Shown: piece by piece, positions 10,609-19,505 of the stretch | Layout of the letters: each line of letters opens with the position of its first letter | How positions within the stretch are numbered: position 1 is the first letter of the stretch | Source of the DNA: Zelonia costaricensis | Lineage: Eukaryota > Euglenozoa > Kinetoplastea > Trypanosomatida > Trypanosomatidae | Direction of reading: 5' to 3' | Assembly (NCBI GenBank): GCA_030849075.1 | Contig: JASAOO010003515.1 | Span: 1 to 64,000 of the forward strand | DNA length: 64,000 nucleotides | The notes under the pieces: model-generated | The model's input: only the letters and a program-made list of their open reading frames with translations | The model's database searches: none | Told to the model about the DNA's origin: nothing | Translations under genes and position numbers: made by a program

Positions 10609-12594
10609 TCACTGGTAGAGGTAGTCAAAGTAGCTCCACGGGATGAGGGGGGCGCGCATCGCCACCTCCGCGGCGGACGCGTAGAAGTCGAAGCTCTCGT
10701 CGATGGCGCCCTGCGCCTCTGCCACGATGCCGGCGCCGAGGTACGCCTCGGTCGTGGAGGCGTCGGCCCGCATCGCATCTAGGAAATGCCGTGCCGCCTC
10801 CTGCAGCCGGTTGTGGCGCGTGTCGGACGGCAGGTCCGGCTGCGAGGCCTCCAGCAGCCGCGTCACGCCCAGCAGCGTGTGCCCCTCCGCGTGGTGCGGG
10901 CACGCCTCCACGGCGGCCAGCAGCGTCGCGGCGACCGCGTCAAACTCCTTCGGCGGCACAAGGCGCTGCGCCTCCGAGTCGGGGAAGATGGACGAGGAGC
11001 GTCCGGGGTTGTCCGAGAAGCCCGAGGTGAGGGCGAGACTGGCGGCGATGTCCGACGCGTCCGCCGAGACTGCGGGGTCGAAGTCGAACATGGCGAGCAG
11101 GTTCATGTCCCGCAGCAGCAGAGCGGTCGTCGCCGAGGCTGCCGCGGTGCCGGTGTGGCGCGCCCACTGAGCCATGACAGCGGCGCGCAGCTGCTGGAAG
11201 GTGAGGCGGGCGTGGCTGCACTGCAGCGCTGCGAAGGAGCGGCGGTAGAGAAGTGTGTTGTGGGACACCGCCGTGGTGCCCGCCTCGCTGGCCACGTCGG
11301 CGATCGTGCTGCAGCCCAGCCGCGTGGCGACATGACCCAGCAACGCCCAGTGCCCCACCACGCGCCGGCGCAGCTCGCCCGTCGAGTTCTTCGGGCCCCC
11401 CTCCACCTCTTCGTCCGGGGCGCAGTGCGTGCACAGCCCCTTAAGCGACTTCTTCTTGATGGCCGATCCCGCCGGGCTGGCAGCCGCCTCAGCAAGCGCC
11501 GCCACACGCGCCATGGCCACGGCGAGCTCTTCGGCCGCCTCTGCGTCTACGCCGTGGACGCTGCTGCCCGCTGGCGCGTGGGCGTCCTGCCCGCGGCTGT
11601 ACGAGGCGGTCTCGGGAAGCCGGCACCGATGCTGCACCGCCGCGTGCACGATGACGCCAACGACGTCGTCGGGGTACGCCTCGAGGAGGTGCATGACGGC
11701 GCTGCTGGCGCTTTCGAAGTCGCCCTCCGCGGCGTGCAGGAGGGACAACAAGAGAAGGCCCATGTAGCTCTTCGGCACGCTCTGCAACACCGCAGTGAGC
11801 GGGGCGCGGGCCTCTGCGGCGGCGCCGATGCCAACCATCATCCAGGCCATGCGCAGGAGATAGCCCGCCTCCGCCACCGGGAACTCGGCGCTGTCCAGTG
11901 CCTCCTGGCAGGTCGTCGACATCACCGTCAGTGCCGTCTGGTAGGCCGCGGTGCGGGTGCCAAGGTCGCGGCTCGCCGTGCCCCACCGCACGCACGTCAT
12001 GGCTAGCGTGCACGCCGTCATCGGGCACCGGTAGGCCTCCACCGCTGAACGGGCCAGACGCATCGCCCTCTCCGCCGCAGGAAGCCGGTGCGCTTCCGCA
12101 GCGGCCACCGCCGCGGCTGTCAGCAAGTACGCCGCCTGCAGCCGCTCCGTGGAGGGCGGGGCGGGGGCGGCCGCCGCCGCGTCGGCGTCGTCTGGCACGA
12201 GTGGTGCCCGGCCGCCCGGTCCGTCGTCGCTCTCGCCGCCGTTGGCCTCGCGTGGGCTGAAGGCCGCCGCCTCCGCCTCCGCCGCCGTCGGCGCCGTGGC
12301 CTTCTCGTCCGCCCTTTTTTTGGCGTCCTCCTCGAGGAGCAGCGCGGCGGCCTCCTCGCAGACGTTCAACACGCGCTCGCCGGCCTCGGCGCCCTCGCTC
12401 GTGGTGATGAGGAGGTGCGAGGCGAGCTGCAACCACCCGAGCGTGCTCGTGGGCGTGCTCAGCTTCGACAGCGCACTCGCCGGCGTCTTATCCTTTCCCG
12501 CCGCGGCCCCCTTCTTGACTGGCGGCGGCGGCACTCGCAGCGGCTCGAGGAAGGAGCGTCGGGCATGCAGCACTTTTGGCTTCTCGGTGGACAT
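10609..12594 (-). CDS. TPR-like helical repeat protein
   Basis: A 661-residue protein made mainly of Ala/Leu-rich helical pairs. The clearest are in the C-terminal third, with repeated patterns of the form A-x-x-L-L-A-A-V-E-x-x-P-x-H-x-x-G-H-x-L-L-G and A-x-x-x-x-L-G-A-G-x-V-A-E-A-Q-G-x-x-x-x-S, which fit tetratricopeptide repeats. Residues about 65-150 are acidic and Ala-rich with likely disorder. There is no signal peptide or membrane helix. TPR proteins act as scaffolds; the complex served here cannot be read. The start is the MSTEK methionine at 12594. The open frame continues 100 codons upstream, but that part is Pro/Ser/His-rich UTR-like sequence and a good acceptor lies at 12719. Confidence 0.8.
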   Translation of the reverse strand: MSTEKPKVLHARRSFLEPLRVPPPPVKKGAAAGKDKTPASALSKLSTPTSTLGWLQLASHLLITTSEGAEAGERVLNVCEEAAALLLEEDAKKRADEKATAPTAAEAEAAAFSPREANGGESDDGPGGRAPLVPDDADAAAAAPAPPSTERLQAAYLLTAAAVAAAEAHRLPAAERAMRLARSAVEAYRCPMTACTLAMTCVRWGTASRDLGTRTAAYQTALTVMSTTCQEALDSAEFPVAEAGYLLRMAWMMVGIGAAAEARAPLTAVLQSVPKSYMGLLLLSLLHAAEGDFESASSAVMHLLEAYPDDVVGVIVHAAVQHRCRLPETASYSRGQDAHAPAGSSVHGVDAEAAEELAVAMARVAALAEAAASPAGSAIKKKSLKGLCTHCAPDEEVEGGPKNSTGELRRRVVGHWALLGHVATRLGCSTIADVASEAGTTAVSHNTLLYRRSFAALQCSHARLTFQQLRAAVMAQWARHTGTAAASATTALLLRDMNLLAMFDFDPAVSADASDIAASLALTSGFSDNPGRSSSIFPDSEAQRLVPPKEFDAVAATLLAAVEACPHHAEGHTLLGVTRLLEASQPDLPSDTRHNRLQEAARHFLDAMRADASTTEAYLGAGIVAEAQGAIDESFDFYASAAEVAMRAPLIPWSYFDYLYQ

Positions 12595-13281
12595 GCTCGG
12601 CGGGCCTGATGGGCTTGCGCGGGTGCGGGGGGGGGGGTGAATGTGAGTGCGCCAGAGCGGGCAGGAGGAAAGACGTGGGAGGGGAGGCGCAGGAGCAGTG
12701 CGCGCTGGTGCAGTGAAGCTGTTTGAGGGAGAGGACCAAGAGGACGGAGGGAACGTGAAGAGGTCTGCGACAGACGTGGGGGTGAGCATGACGACGGCGA
12801 TGGAGGCGCAACGCCTCTTCCGCAGGTGCACATCGGAGGCAACAAGGAAAGCGAATTCCTCTCCTTCTCTGTGAGGCAAAGGGTGGACGAACACAGTTCT
12901 CTTCCTTCCTCCGTTCAGCGCCGCTTCAAGGTGAGACCGCTGGTCAGCGAGGGGAGCACAGGACCACGAGCTCGACGCCCTCTCCCCACGGCAGTTGTTC
13001 CTTCCTTCATTCAGCCTGCATGTCGCTCGTTGTTAACGTGCCGTCAAGAGAACGCCGCAACGGCCGCCATCACCCTCAGCCGAGGGGGGGGGGGCGCACA
13101 AGGGTCAGAAACAAAGTGGGAGGCCGCCGTGGGAGCCTGTGCGACACTGAGGACCCGGCCACCTCCGTAGGCGCGTGCGTGTGTGTGTGCTCGAGCTCCG
13201 CCCCGGTTTCGTTCAGGCATGCGAGCCTCCACCCCCCCCCCAAACAAACCCTTCCCCCACCACCGCCACCCTCTGCACGTC
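12595..13281. other. Spacer between TPR-like and RRM genes
   Basis: 5' UTR of the TPR-like gene and 3' flank of the RRM gene. A G10 run near 12629-12638 and a C run near 13230-13239 are seen. No gene is supported. Confidence 0.7.
12719..12770 (-). promoter_or_regulatory. Candidate trans-splice acceptor for the TPR-like gene
   Basis: On the minus strand a C/T-rich stretch ends in CCCTCAAACAG at 12719, giving a 5' UTR of about 125 nt and supporting the start at 12594. Confidence 0.6.
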
Positions 13282-15138
13282 TCACACCCAAACCCGCTCA
13301 TTGAGGGTGACGTCGTGGGGCACCTGGTCGGGCGGGCACGGCTGCCGCACTTCGCGTCCGTCCTCCAGTGCCACGACATCGAGTCGCTCATTCACGACAC
13401 CGCTGATGAGGCGGTAGCCGCGGTAGAGCGTGTTGTGCACGGCATTGGAGAGCGACAGCGCCTCTGCCGCGGTGGACATGCGCACCAGCACACACCCCGT
13501 GAAGGCGCCGGTGAGGTCGTCGACAGAGAGCCGCAGCTCGGCCACGGTGCCGTACTCCTGCAGCAGAACCTTCAGCTGATCCTCCGTCGTCCAGTACGGG
13601 AAGCCGTCCAGCAGCACGTCGGGCACAAACGTGGCCGCGTCGCCTTGCTGAGACGCCTTGTCGCTCTCGCTCGAGGCGGAGCTGGACGACGACGCGGAGC
13701 TGCTGCTGTGCTCGCTCTCACTGCTGCCGCTACGCCGCGCCTTTGTGGTGCGCCCCGCCCCCGTCTTGCCGGCGGCGGCGGCGTCGTCTGCATCACTCGA
13801 TGACGTCGCAGAGGAGCCGACGGAGTCCTCGTCGGGCGCGATGCCAAGAACAGAGCGACGCTTCAGCTTGCGCTCGTGTCGGCGTTGGCGGGCCCGGGCC
13901 CGCTTGCGGTGGCGCCGCTCAGCCGCAGCCCGCGCGCTCTCCCCAGTCGCCGCCCCACTGCCCGCCGCGGCAGCCTCCTTCGCGTCGCTTGCGGCAGCAG
14001 CAGCGGTGCGCGGATCTGCGCGAAGACGCCACACAAACGGGTGCCGCCGCATCCATGCGTTGACGTCGGCGATGCAGTGCGTGTTGCATCCGCCATCAGC
14101 GGCGGGGTCGTGCAGCGCGATGCAGACGAGCTCCTTGTAGTACGCGCGGCGCACGGCGTGCAGCGCGTTCTGGTGCGAGTCAACCGCGATGATGAAGTCC
14201 TGCACGTAAAGCTTGTCACCCGCCTCGGCGACGGGGAAGAGCTGCAGCAGCGCGTCCGCGACGGCCTCGCCCAGGTAGGGCACGCACTGCGGCAGCGGCG
14301 TGCGCTGCAGCGGTGTCACGTCGACCTGCCCGTAGCGGCCGAAGTACGGGTTGAGCGACTCCTCGTTGAGCGGGTTGGGGTGCACCATGCGCACGTACAG
14401 GTGCACCGTCGTGCCAAAGTGCGGTGCGGCGCGCTCGGCGTGCGTCCTGGCGGAGGTCGGCCGCAGAAAGAAAAGGGCCCGTGTGATGACGCCCGGTGCG
14501 GACGTGTTGGGCAGCAGCTGCGGGGTGCGAACGGGCCGGCTGACGGGGGAGGCGCCGCCTGACGCGACCGCCGCCGCAGCCGCTGTGGTGGTGACCGTGG
14601 CGACGGCGGCGCTGCTGGTGCCCTCCTCTTGCTCCTTCTGCGAAACGGGCAGCCGCTCCACCCCGCCCGGGCTGTTCAGCGGCGGCGGCTGCGGGGTCAG
14701 CGCCTGCGGGGTGGCCTCGGCGCTGCCCGGCGGCGGTGCTGCCGCTGGCGCGGGCATTGCCGCCATCCGCGGCGTGCCCAGCTCGAGCCGAGCCATGGGT
14801 GCCGCCCCGAGGAAGCTCGACACCCCGCCAGCCTGCTCCGTCGGCAGCTCAGGAAAGGCGAGGAAGGAGAGGACGAGGCGCATACTTGTCATGGAGTAGC
14901 GACGTGCCACCGTGGCGGCGGTGGCGGCAGTGGTACCCGTGACATGTACGTGGGTACTGAAGCAGCGCTGCAGGGCCAGCAGGATGGTGCGCACTTGCTG
15001 CCGCACGGCGGGGGCGAGGGACTGGTAGAAGAGGGGGTAGCACAGCGCGTTGGAGGTGAAGACGTCGTAGAGCTGGGGCAGCAGGTGCAGCTGCCGCGCC
15101 AGCTGGTAGTTGCGCATGTCAATGGCAGCCAAGTCCAT
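13282..15138 (-). CDS. RNA-binding protein with C-terminal RRM
   Basis: A 618-residue protein. A clear RRM lies at about residues 505-585: the RNP2-like strand is VLLDGF, the RNP1-like strand is FTGCVLVRM, with helix 1 TTEDQLKVLLQEYG between them. Further upstream (about residues 245-355) a second, degenerate RRM-like region is suggested by LYVRMV, PLNEESLNPYFGRYGQVDV and a later FIIAVDSHQNALHAV. Between the two are an Ala-rich linker, a strongly basic block (RRHRKRARARQRRHERKLKRR region) and a Ser/Glu/Asp-rich block. This arrangement fits an mRNA-binding post-transcriptional regulator, the main level of control in kinetoplastids; targets are unknown. The start is MDLAAI at 15138. The preceding frame is CA-rich UTR sequence without a sensible protein. 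Confidence 0.85.
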   Translation of the reverse strand: MDLAAIDMRNYQLARQLHLLPQLYDVFTSNALCYPLFYQSLAPAVRQQVRTILLALQRCFSTHVHVTGTTAATAATVARRYSMTSMRLVLSFLAFPELPTEQAGGVSSFLGAAPMARLELGTPRMAAMPAPAAAPPPGSAEATPQALTPQPPPLNSPGGVERLPVSQKEQEEGTSSAAVATVTTTAAAAAVASGGASPVSRPVRTPQLLPNTSAPGVITRALFFLRPTSARTHAERAAPHFGTTVHLYVRMVHPNPLNEESLNPYFGRYGQVDVTPLQRTPLPQCVPYLGEAVADALLQLFPVAEAGDKLYVQDFIIAVDSHQNALHAVRRAYYKELVCIALHDPAADGGCNTHCIADVNAWMRRHPFVWRLRADPRTAAAAASDAKEAAAAGSGAATGESARAAAERRHRKRARARQRRHERKLKRRSVLGIAPDEDSVGSSATSSSDADDAAAAGKTGAGRTTKARRSGSSESEHSSSSASSSSSASSESDKASQQGDAATFVPDVLLDGFPYWTTEDQLKVLLQEYGTVAELRLSVDDLTGAFTGCVLVRMSTAAEALSLSNAVHNTLYRGYRLISGVVNERLDVVALEDGREVRQPCPPDQVPHDVTLNERVWV

Positions 15139-16107
15139 GATGAGAGCGAGCGTGTGTGAATGTGCTGGTATGTAGTGAGCCGAGGAGCTCCTGTGGAGTG
15201 GTGCGTGTGTGAATAAGGGTGTGAGTGGGTGTGGTTGTGTGGATGCAGACACCCTTGCAGGCGTCTATGCCGCCGCCGAAGAGCGCCGCCAGGGCACCAA
15301 GGACGAGGTGATGAGACGAGACGCGCTGCGCACCTCCGACCACACCCTCCGCACGCACGTGTGGTCGACGAAGACAAACACAAGTGGGCACGCGCGTGTA
15401 CAGACGCAGTGCTGCGCTCCTCCTTCTCTGTGTGCGTGTGTGTTTGCGTAGTGAGTGCGGAGAAGGGACGAAGCTGAGCGTGAAGGGGGGAGGGAGAGAG
15501 GGGGAAGGCGGTATTGAAGCAGACGTCAGCGGAGTGACGGAAGTCATTCTCCTGCGTGTACACTGGCTCGAGCGCGAGGTGGGGGAGGAGCGCAGCGAGC
15601 GAACACCTCGAATGGTGCCTGTGGTGCCTCCACCTTGCGGCCAGCATCGCCCTTCCCGAATCACGCCCCGCACGCCAAGCACGTGGGAAACGATTCCAGC
15701 CTCGTTTGCAATGATGAACCATCACTACCGCTCCCCGTGCTCCCTCATCACACTTCTCGGAGGGCCACCCTTTACGTGCTCCATTCATGCCTCTTTGTAA
15801 AGGGGATTTGTGTGCTTCATTCCTTCTTGTGTGTTTTAGATTCCGTTACGCGAAGACGTTACCCGAACGCGTGTTGGCGGTAAACACAGATGGGCGCCGT
15901 GCCACGCCTCCCTGCCTTGACCTGCACTACACGCAGCAAACGCGAGTCACACGGGGGTGCAAGGCGGGTGTGTTGGGCACCGCAACTGGTGTGCGCGTGT
16001 GTCTCGATGCTCTCGCATGGGGTCGTCTCCGTGCTTGCCCCGGTGCTCCCAGTCCAGCGCCGCATCGGTGCAGAGGGGACGGGAGCGCACGGTCAGCACC
16101 GTCGGGG
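15139..16107. other. Spacer between RRM and exosome genes
   Basis: 5' UTR of the RRM gene with GT-rich sequence at 15200-15242 and a GA tract at 15484-15512. The rest is the 3' flank of the exosome gene. No gene is supported. Confidence 0.7.
15474..15512 (-). promoter_or_regulatory. Candidate trans-splice acceptor for the RRM gene
   Basis: A polypyrimidine stretch on the minus strand (complement of 15484-15512) is followed by AG at 15475-15474. The implied 5' UTR is about 335 nt; a nearer acceptor cannot be excluded. Confidence 0.4.
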
Positions 16108-17046
16108 CTACCCGTAGAGCGCCTTGCGCACCGCCGCCGCGGACGCCACCCACTCCTGCACGGCCGCCGTCAGCGCCTGGGCCAGCAGCGGGCAGCGGCC
16201 CGTGTGGTGCACGCCCACCACCTCGTCCGCTTCACTCACCGCCACCGTGATGAGACCGTCCGCGACGTGCTCTTCAATCGCGGTGGGGTCCGCCAGCAGC
16301 CGCACCTGGGCCCCGGCGAGGAAGCCAAACGTGCACGCCACCGGCAGGCACGACAGCCGCACGGTGCGAGCCTCAATGACGGCGCCGTTGGGCAGCCGAG
16401 TGCGGGGCAAGCGGAGTCGGTGCAGGGCGGCCAGCACCGCGTGGAGGCTGCTGGCACGCAGTCCCCCATCGAAGCTGAGGAGCGTGACGTACACGTTCAG
16501 CACCCAGCATGCCTCGCCTTCGTAGATGCTCAGCTGGCCGAGATCAAGGCAGCCAGCCAGGACGGTGCGTACGTAGCCCTCGAGCTGCCGCAGCGGCAGG
16601 TCGGCGCTGCCGCTTGTGATCATGTACTGAAAGGAGCGGTAGTTGGCGCTCGTGGCGCCGCCGAGGTGCTCCACGAAGGGGGCCTCGACGTGAACGTTCA
16701 GGCGGCCGGCCGCTGGCTGGTCTGGCCGCGGGGGGCCGAGCAGGCCCTGGACGGAGCACTGAATGCACGTCCCGTATGCATCCGTGTACATGACCGCAGC
16801 AAGCGTGCTGTTGCTGGTGCTACTGCTGCCGCTGCTCGTGCCGGCGCCGGAGAGCGAGGGGCTCAGTGGGCTGCCTGGCTCCGCGCCGACCACAGCGCTG
16901 CCGAAGCGTTCCTCTCGTACGATGCTGGGGATCCGGCAGGCGCCGAAGTCGCGCTTGTCGATGCGCTCGCCCCTGGCCAACAGGTGTGACGTGTGCGCAC
17001 TGTACGCCGTCAACTCGACCGCACCCGTGTTGGGGGCAAGTGACAT
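16108..17046 (-). CDS. Exosome core subunit, RNase PH fold (RRP43-like)
   Basis: A 312-residue protein of the RNase PH superfamily, most like the RRP42/RRP43/RRP45 group of non-catalytic exosome ring subunits. Seen: an N-terminal R-x-D-x-R-D element (GERIDKRDF) where the family has R-x-DGR. Then a strand pair with the ring-interface segment RLNVHVEAPF. Near the C-terminus (about residues 240-270) are the segments LPVACTFGF, LLADPTAIEEHVADGLITVAV and VGVHHTG, which match the 'P-V-x-x-T-F-x-x ... L-x-D-P-T-x-x-E-E ... G-x-L-T' signature and position of RRP43. A Ser/Thr/Gly-rich insertion at about residues 55-90 is lineage specific. By family it is part of the six-membered ring that channels RNA to the RRP6/RRP44-type nucleases in nucleus and cytoplasm. 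Which of the six subunits it is remains uncertain. Confidence 0.85.
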   Translation of the reverse strand: MSLAPNTGAVELTAYSAHTSHLLARGERIDKRDFGACRIPSIVREERFGSAVVGAEPGSPLSPSLSGAGTSSGSSSTSNSTLAAVMYTDAYGTCIQCSVQGLLGPPRPDQPAAGRLNVHVEAPFVEHLGGATSANYRSFQYMITSGSADLPLRQLEGYVRTVLAGCLDLGQLSIYEGEACWVLNVYVTLLSFDGGLRASSLHAVLAALHRLRLPRTRLPNGAVIEARTVRLSCLPVACTFGFLAGAQVRLLADPTAIEEHVADGLITVAVSEADEVVGVHHTGRCPLLAQALTAAVQEWVASAAAVRKALYG

Positions 17047-17124
17047 TGGCTTCGAGACTCTTGCAAGTGCGGGTGAAGGAAACGCAAAGTGCACTGCGCG
17101 ACGACGTGGTGTGAGTACGTGCGT

Positions 17125-17149
17125 GTATGTGTGTGTGTGTGTGTGTGTT
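17125..17149. repeat. (TG)n microsatellite upstream of the exosome gene
   Basis: About eleven TG units ending 79-103 nt before the start at 17046, so most likely in its 5' UTR as a CA repeat. Confidence 0.9.
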
Positions 17150-17891
17150 GGTGTGCAGCATTGCAGTCGTGGAATACAACAACGAATGAGATCAGCAAAC
17201 GAGAATGGAGAAAAGGGTGAGGCGTGGAAAGCGTCCTCCTTCGCCTCCGGATCCACCACCTGCAGTTTGCGTAGCCGTACGTGGCATGCTCACATGTGTG
17301 CAGCCAGAGGATGCGAACGCTGCGCAACCTGCACGTCCAGGGCAGGTGCGCGCATGGCACGCGCTAGCGAGCTTCACCGCATCACGAGGGTCGCGCCACA
17401 CTGCGGAGGTCCTAAACGGAGGAGCAATTCAGGAGCGGTTTGCGCTGCAACACACCGTTCTCATTTTATTGTTTCTTCGCGGTGGGCCTGGGCAGGCAGT
17501 CGCGGGCAGGCCCACCGCCTACCAGCTCATCATCACTCTGCACAACAGCTCGACAACACCTAGTGCAGCACACCGAGGAGGAGGGCAAACCAGGGGAGGC
17601 GCCCTCGCTGAGACACGCACACACGTTCAACGCCCTCCGCAGGTAACCGAGAAAAAACAAAAGCAGAGTACATCATCACGGCAAGCGAACGTGCGGTAGC
17701 CCGCAAGCATCCCGATGCGTTGCGGTCACTTACCACTCATACACACAAGAAGTTAGCAACAGCCGTTCCAGACACAACAGTTGGAAGAAAAGAAAAGAAG
17801 CGGCACACTTTACGCAGCGCCAGTACGCACGTGTGAGCAAGAGAAGAGGGAGGAGAGAGGACGAAGGAGTCGGAGCCCGCACGATCGTCAC

Positions 17892-17920
17892 CACACACGC
17901 ACACACACACACACACACAC
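17892..17920. repeat. (AC)n microsatellite
   Basis: About 13 AC units with one interruption, in the long gap between the exosome and zinc-finger genes. Confidence 0.9.
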
Positions 17921-19505
17921 GCAGTCGTGGAGGTCACGGCGCCACTTCGCAACGGTGCAATTCATTTTTTTCCTTTTTTTGCACTGCCGCGCCCTCGTCG
18001 CTGCGCATGTGCCGGTGTTCAGTTCGACGCGGTGGCTTGGAAGAGAGCCGGTCGGAGCGAGACGGGCAGGAGTGGAAGGCGGGGTGTACTGCTGCGACGC
18101 CTGCTGCCCTTCCCCCCCCCCTTTCCTCGCCTCCTTCATGCGCGTACTGCGTCCCAGCCAGTGGCGGTGGCTTTCATGCAGAAAGCGGAGGGGAGAGGGA
18201 GGGAGGGGGGCATTGCAGGAAGTCATCACAGCAGCAGCGCGTCGCAGCCTCAAGGCGCGGAGAAAAAAAAGGAAGGGAGGGGTCCTCGGGCACGGACAGC
18301 GGCAGCGCACACGACACGCGACGCCTAGGCACATGTGAAGAACGTCAAACAAGAGAAGGAACGCAACAGCGCGGTGCCGATGCTACACACGCACACAGAG
18401 AGAAACACCTACACGCACGCATCCGTGCATGAACGTCGCTCATTAACCGCGGCGGTGCATCCCTCCCGACAACGAAGGAGGACAACGATGAGGAACAGAG
18501 AGAGTGGGAGGGTGGGAGGGCAACGCGGAGGAGACGGCGGAGGATGCGGGACGCGTCAAACACAAAGCACTTCGATACGGAGGTCGCGGCGGGTGGAGGA
18601 AGGGGGGTCCGGGGCGACAGGGAAGGAGACGTGCGTGGCGCGTCACGTCCGTGGCTCTCTACGGCGAGAGCGGTGGGGCAAAAATGGAACAAGAAGAAAA
18701 GACGAGGGGTGAAGGCGGCAGCGTCGAAGAGGCAAGAGAATAGGGAGCTGTGACCTTGGCGTGTGTCGCGAGGCACAACCTGCCCTAGCGTCTTGACCCA
18801 CTCTCCCCCACCCCCGCTCTCTCAGTCCCCCGCCGCAGCCGCGCCTCCCCGCAGGCCCAAGAGAACAGCCCTGTCGCTTACGCATGCAACGACGAGCTGC
18901 GGGGCAGCGGCAGCGTACATCCCCACGGGTGTTGCGTCGTGCAAAGCTGCAGCTCGAGGGGAAAGCAAGAAAGGGACTATATTATCAGAAATGTAAAGCC
19001 TGTTGAAGTCCAGCACACGTGCCTACCTAGGCGCGAGTGAGACTTGGACATCAGCGAAGGAGTTGGCGAGGCATGCCAATGCATGAAACCCTCCTAACGT
19101 ACTGCAAACAACTAGGACCGCTTCAGGAGGAGAAACACAGTTTTACAGGGGGTAGGCGAGGTGGAACACGTGCCTGACCCCGGCAGTGAAGCTGAGCAGC
19201 AGCGGCAGTGTCGCCCACGGCAGGCGCCGCACTGCCGCTGCCTACTGCCCCCACCTCCCGCCCACCCCCCCTTCCCTGTTTCCTCTGCCACAGCGCTTAC
19301 GAAGGTGGGCACAGGTGCCGCAAAGGGTCGAGGGGGGAGTGGCGCGCCGCGTACACACGAAAACAGAGAGAGTGGAGGGCACTGGCTCAAGATGGCGTCC
19401 GTTCATGCCACCAAAGTGAAAGAAAAGGGGCGTGTGTGGTCTCCTCCGCATCCAGCACGGAAGGCGCGACGAGAGCCAGTGACGTGGGCGTCGACGTGGC
19501 CGTAC

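Larger units (their letters stand above)
17047..19505. other. Long non-coding stretch between exosome and zinc-finger genes
   Basis: This 2.46-kb gap has no convincing ORF on either strand. It contains TG (17125-17149) and AC (17892-17920) repeats, C runs (near 18112 and 19264), GA-rich tracts (18185-18210, 18600-18640) and a less repetitive, lower-GC island at about 18960-19170. Most of it should be the 3' UTR of the zinc-finger gene and the 5' UTR of the exosome gene. Confidence 0.65.

Noticed and set aside
15787..16989. 400-codon plus-strand open frame
   Set aside because: Mostly antisense to the exosome subunit gene, no domain.
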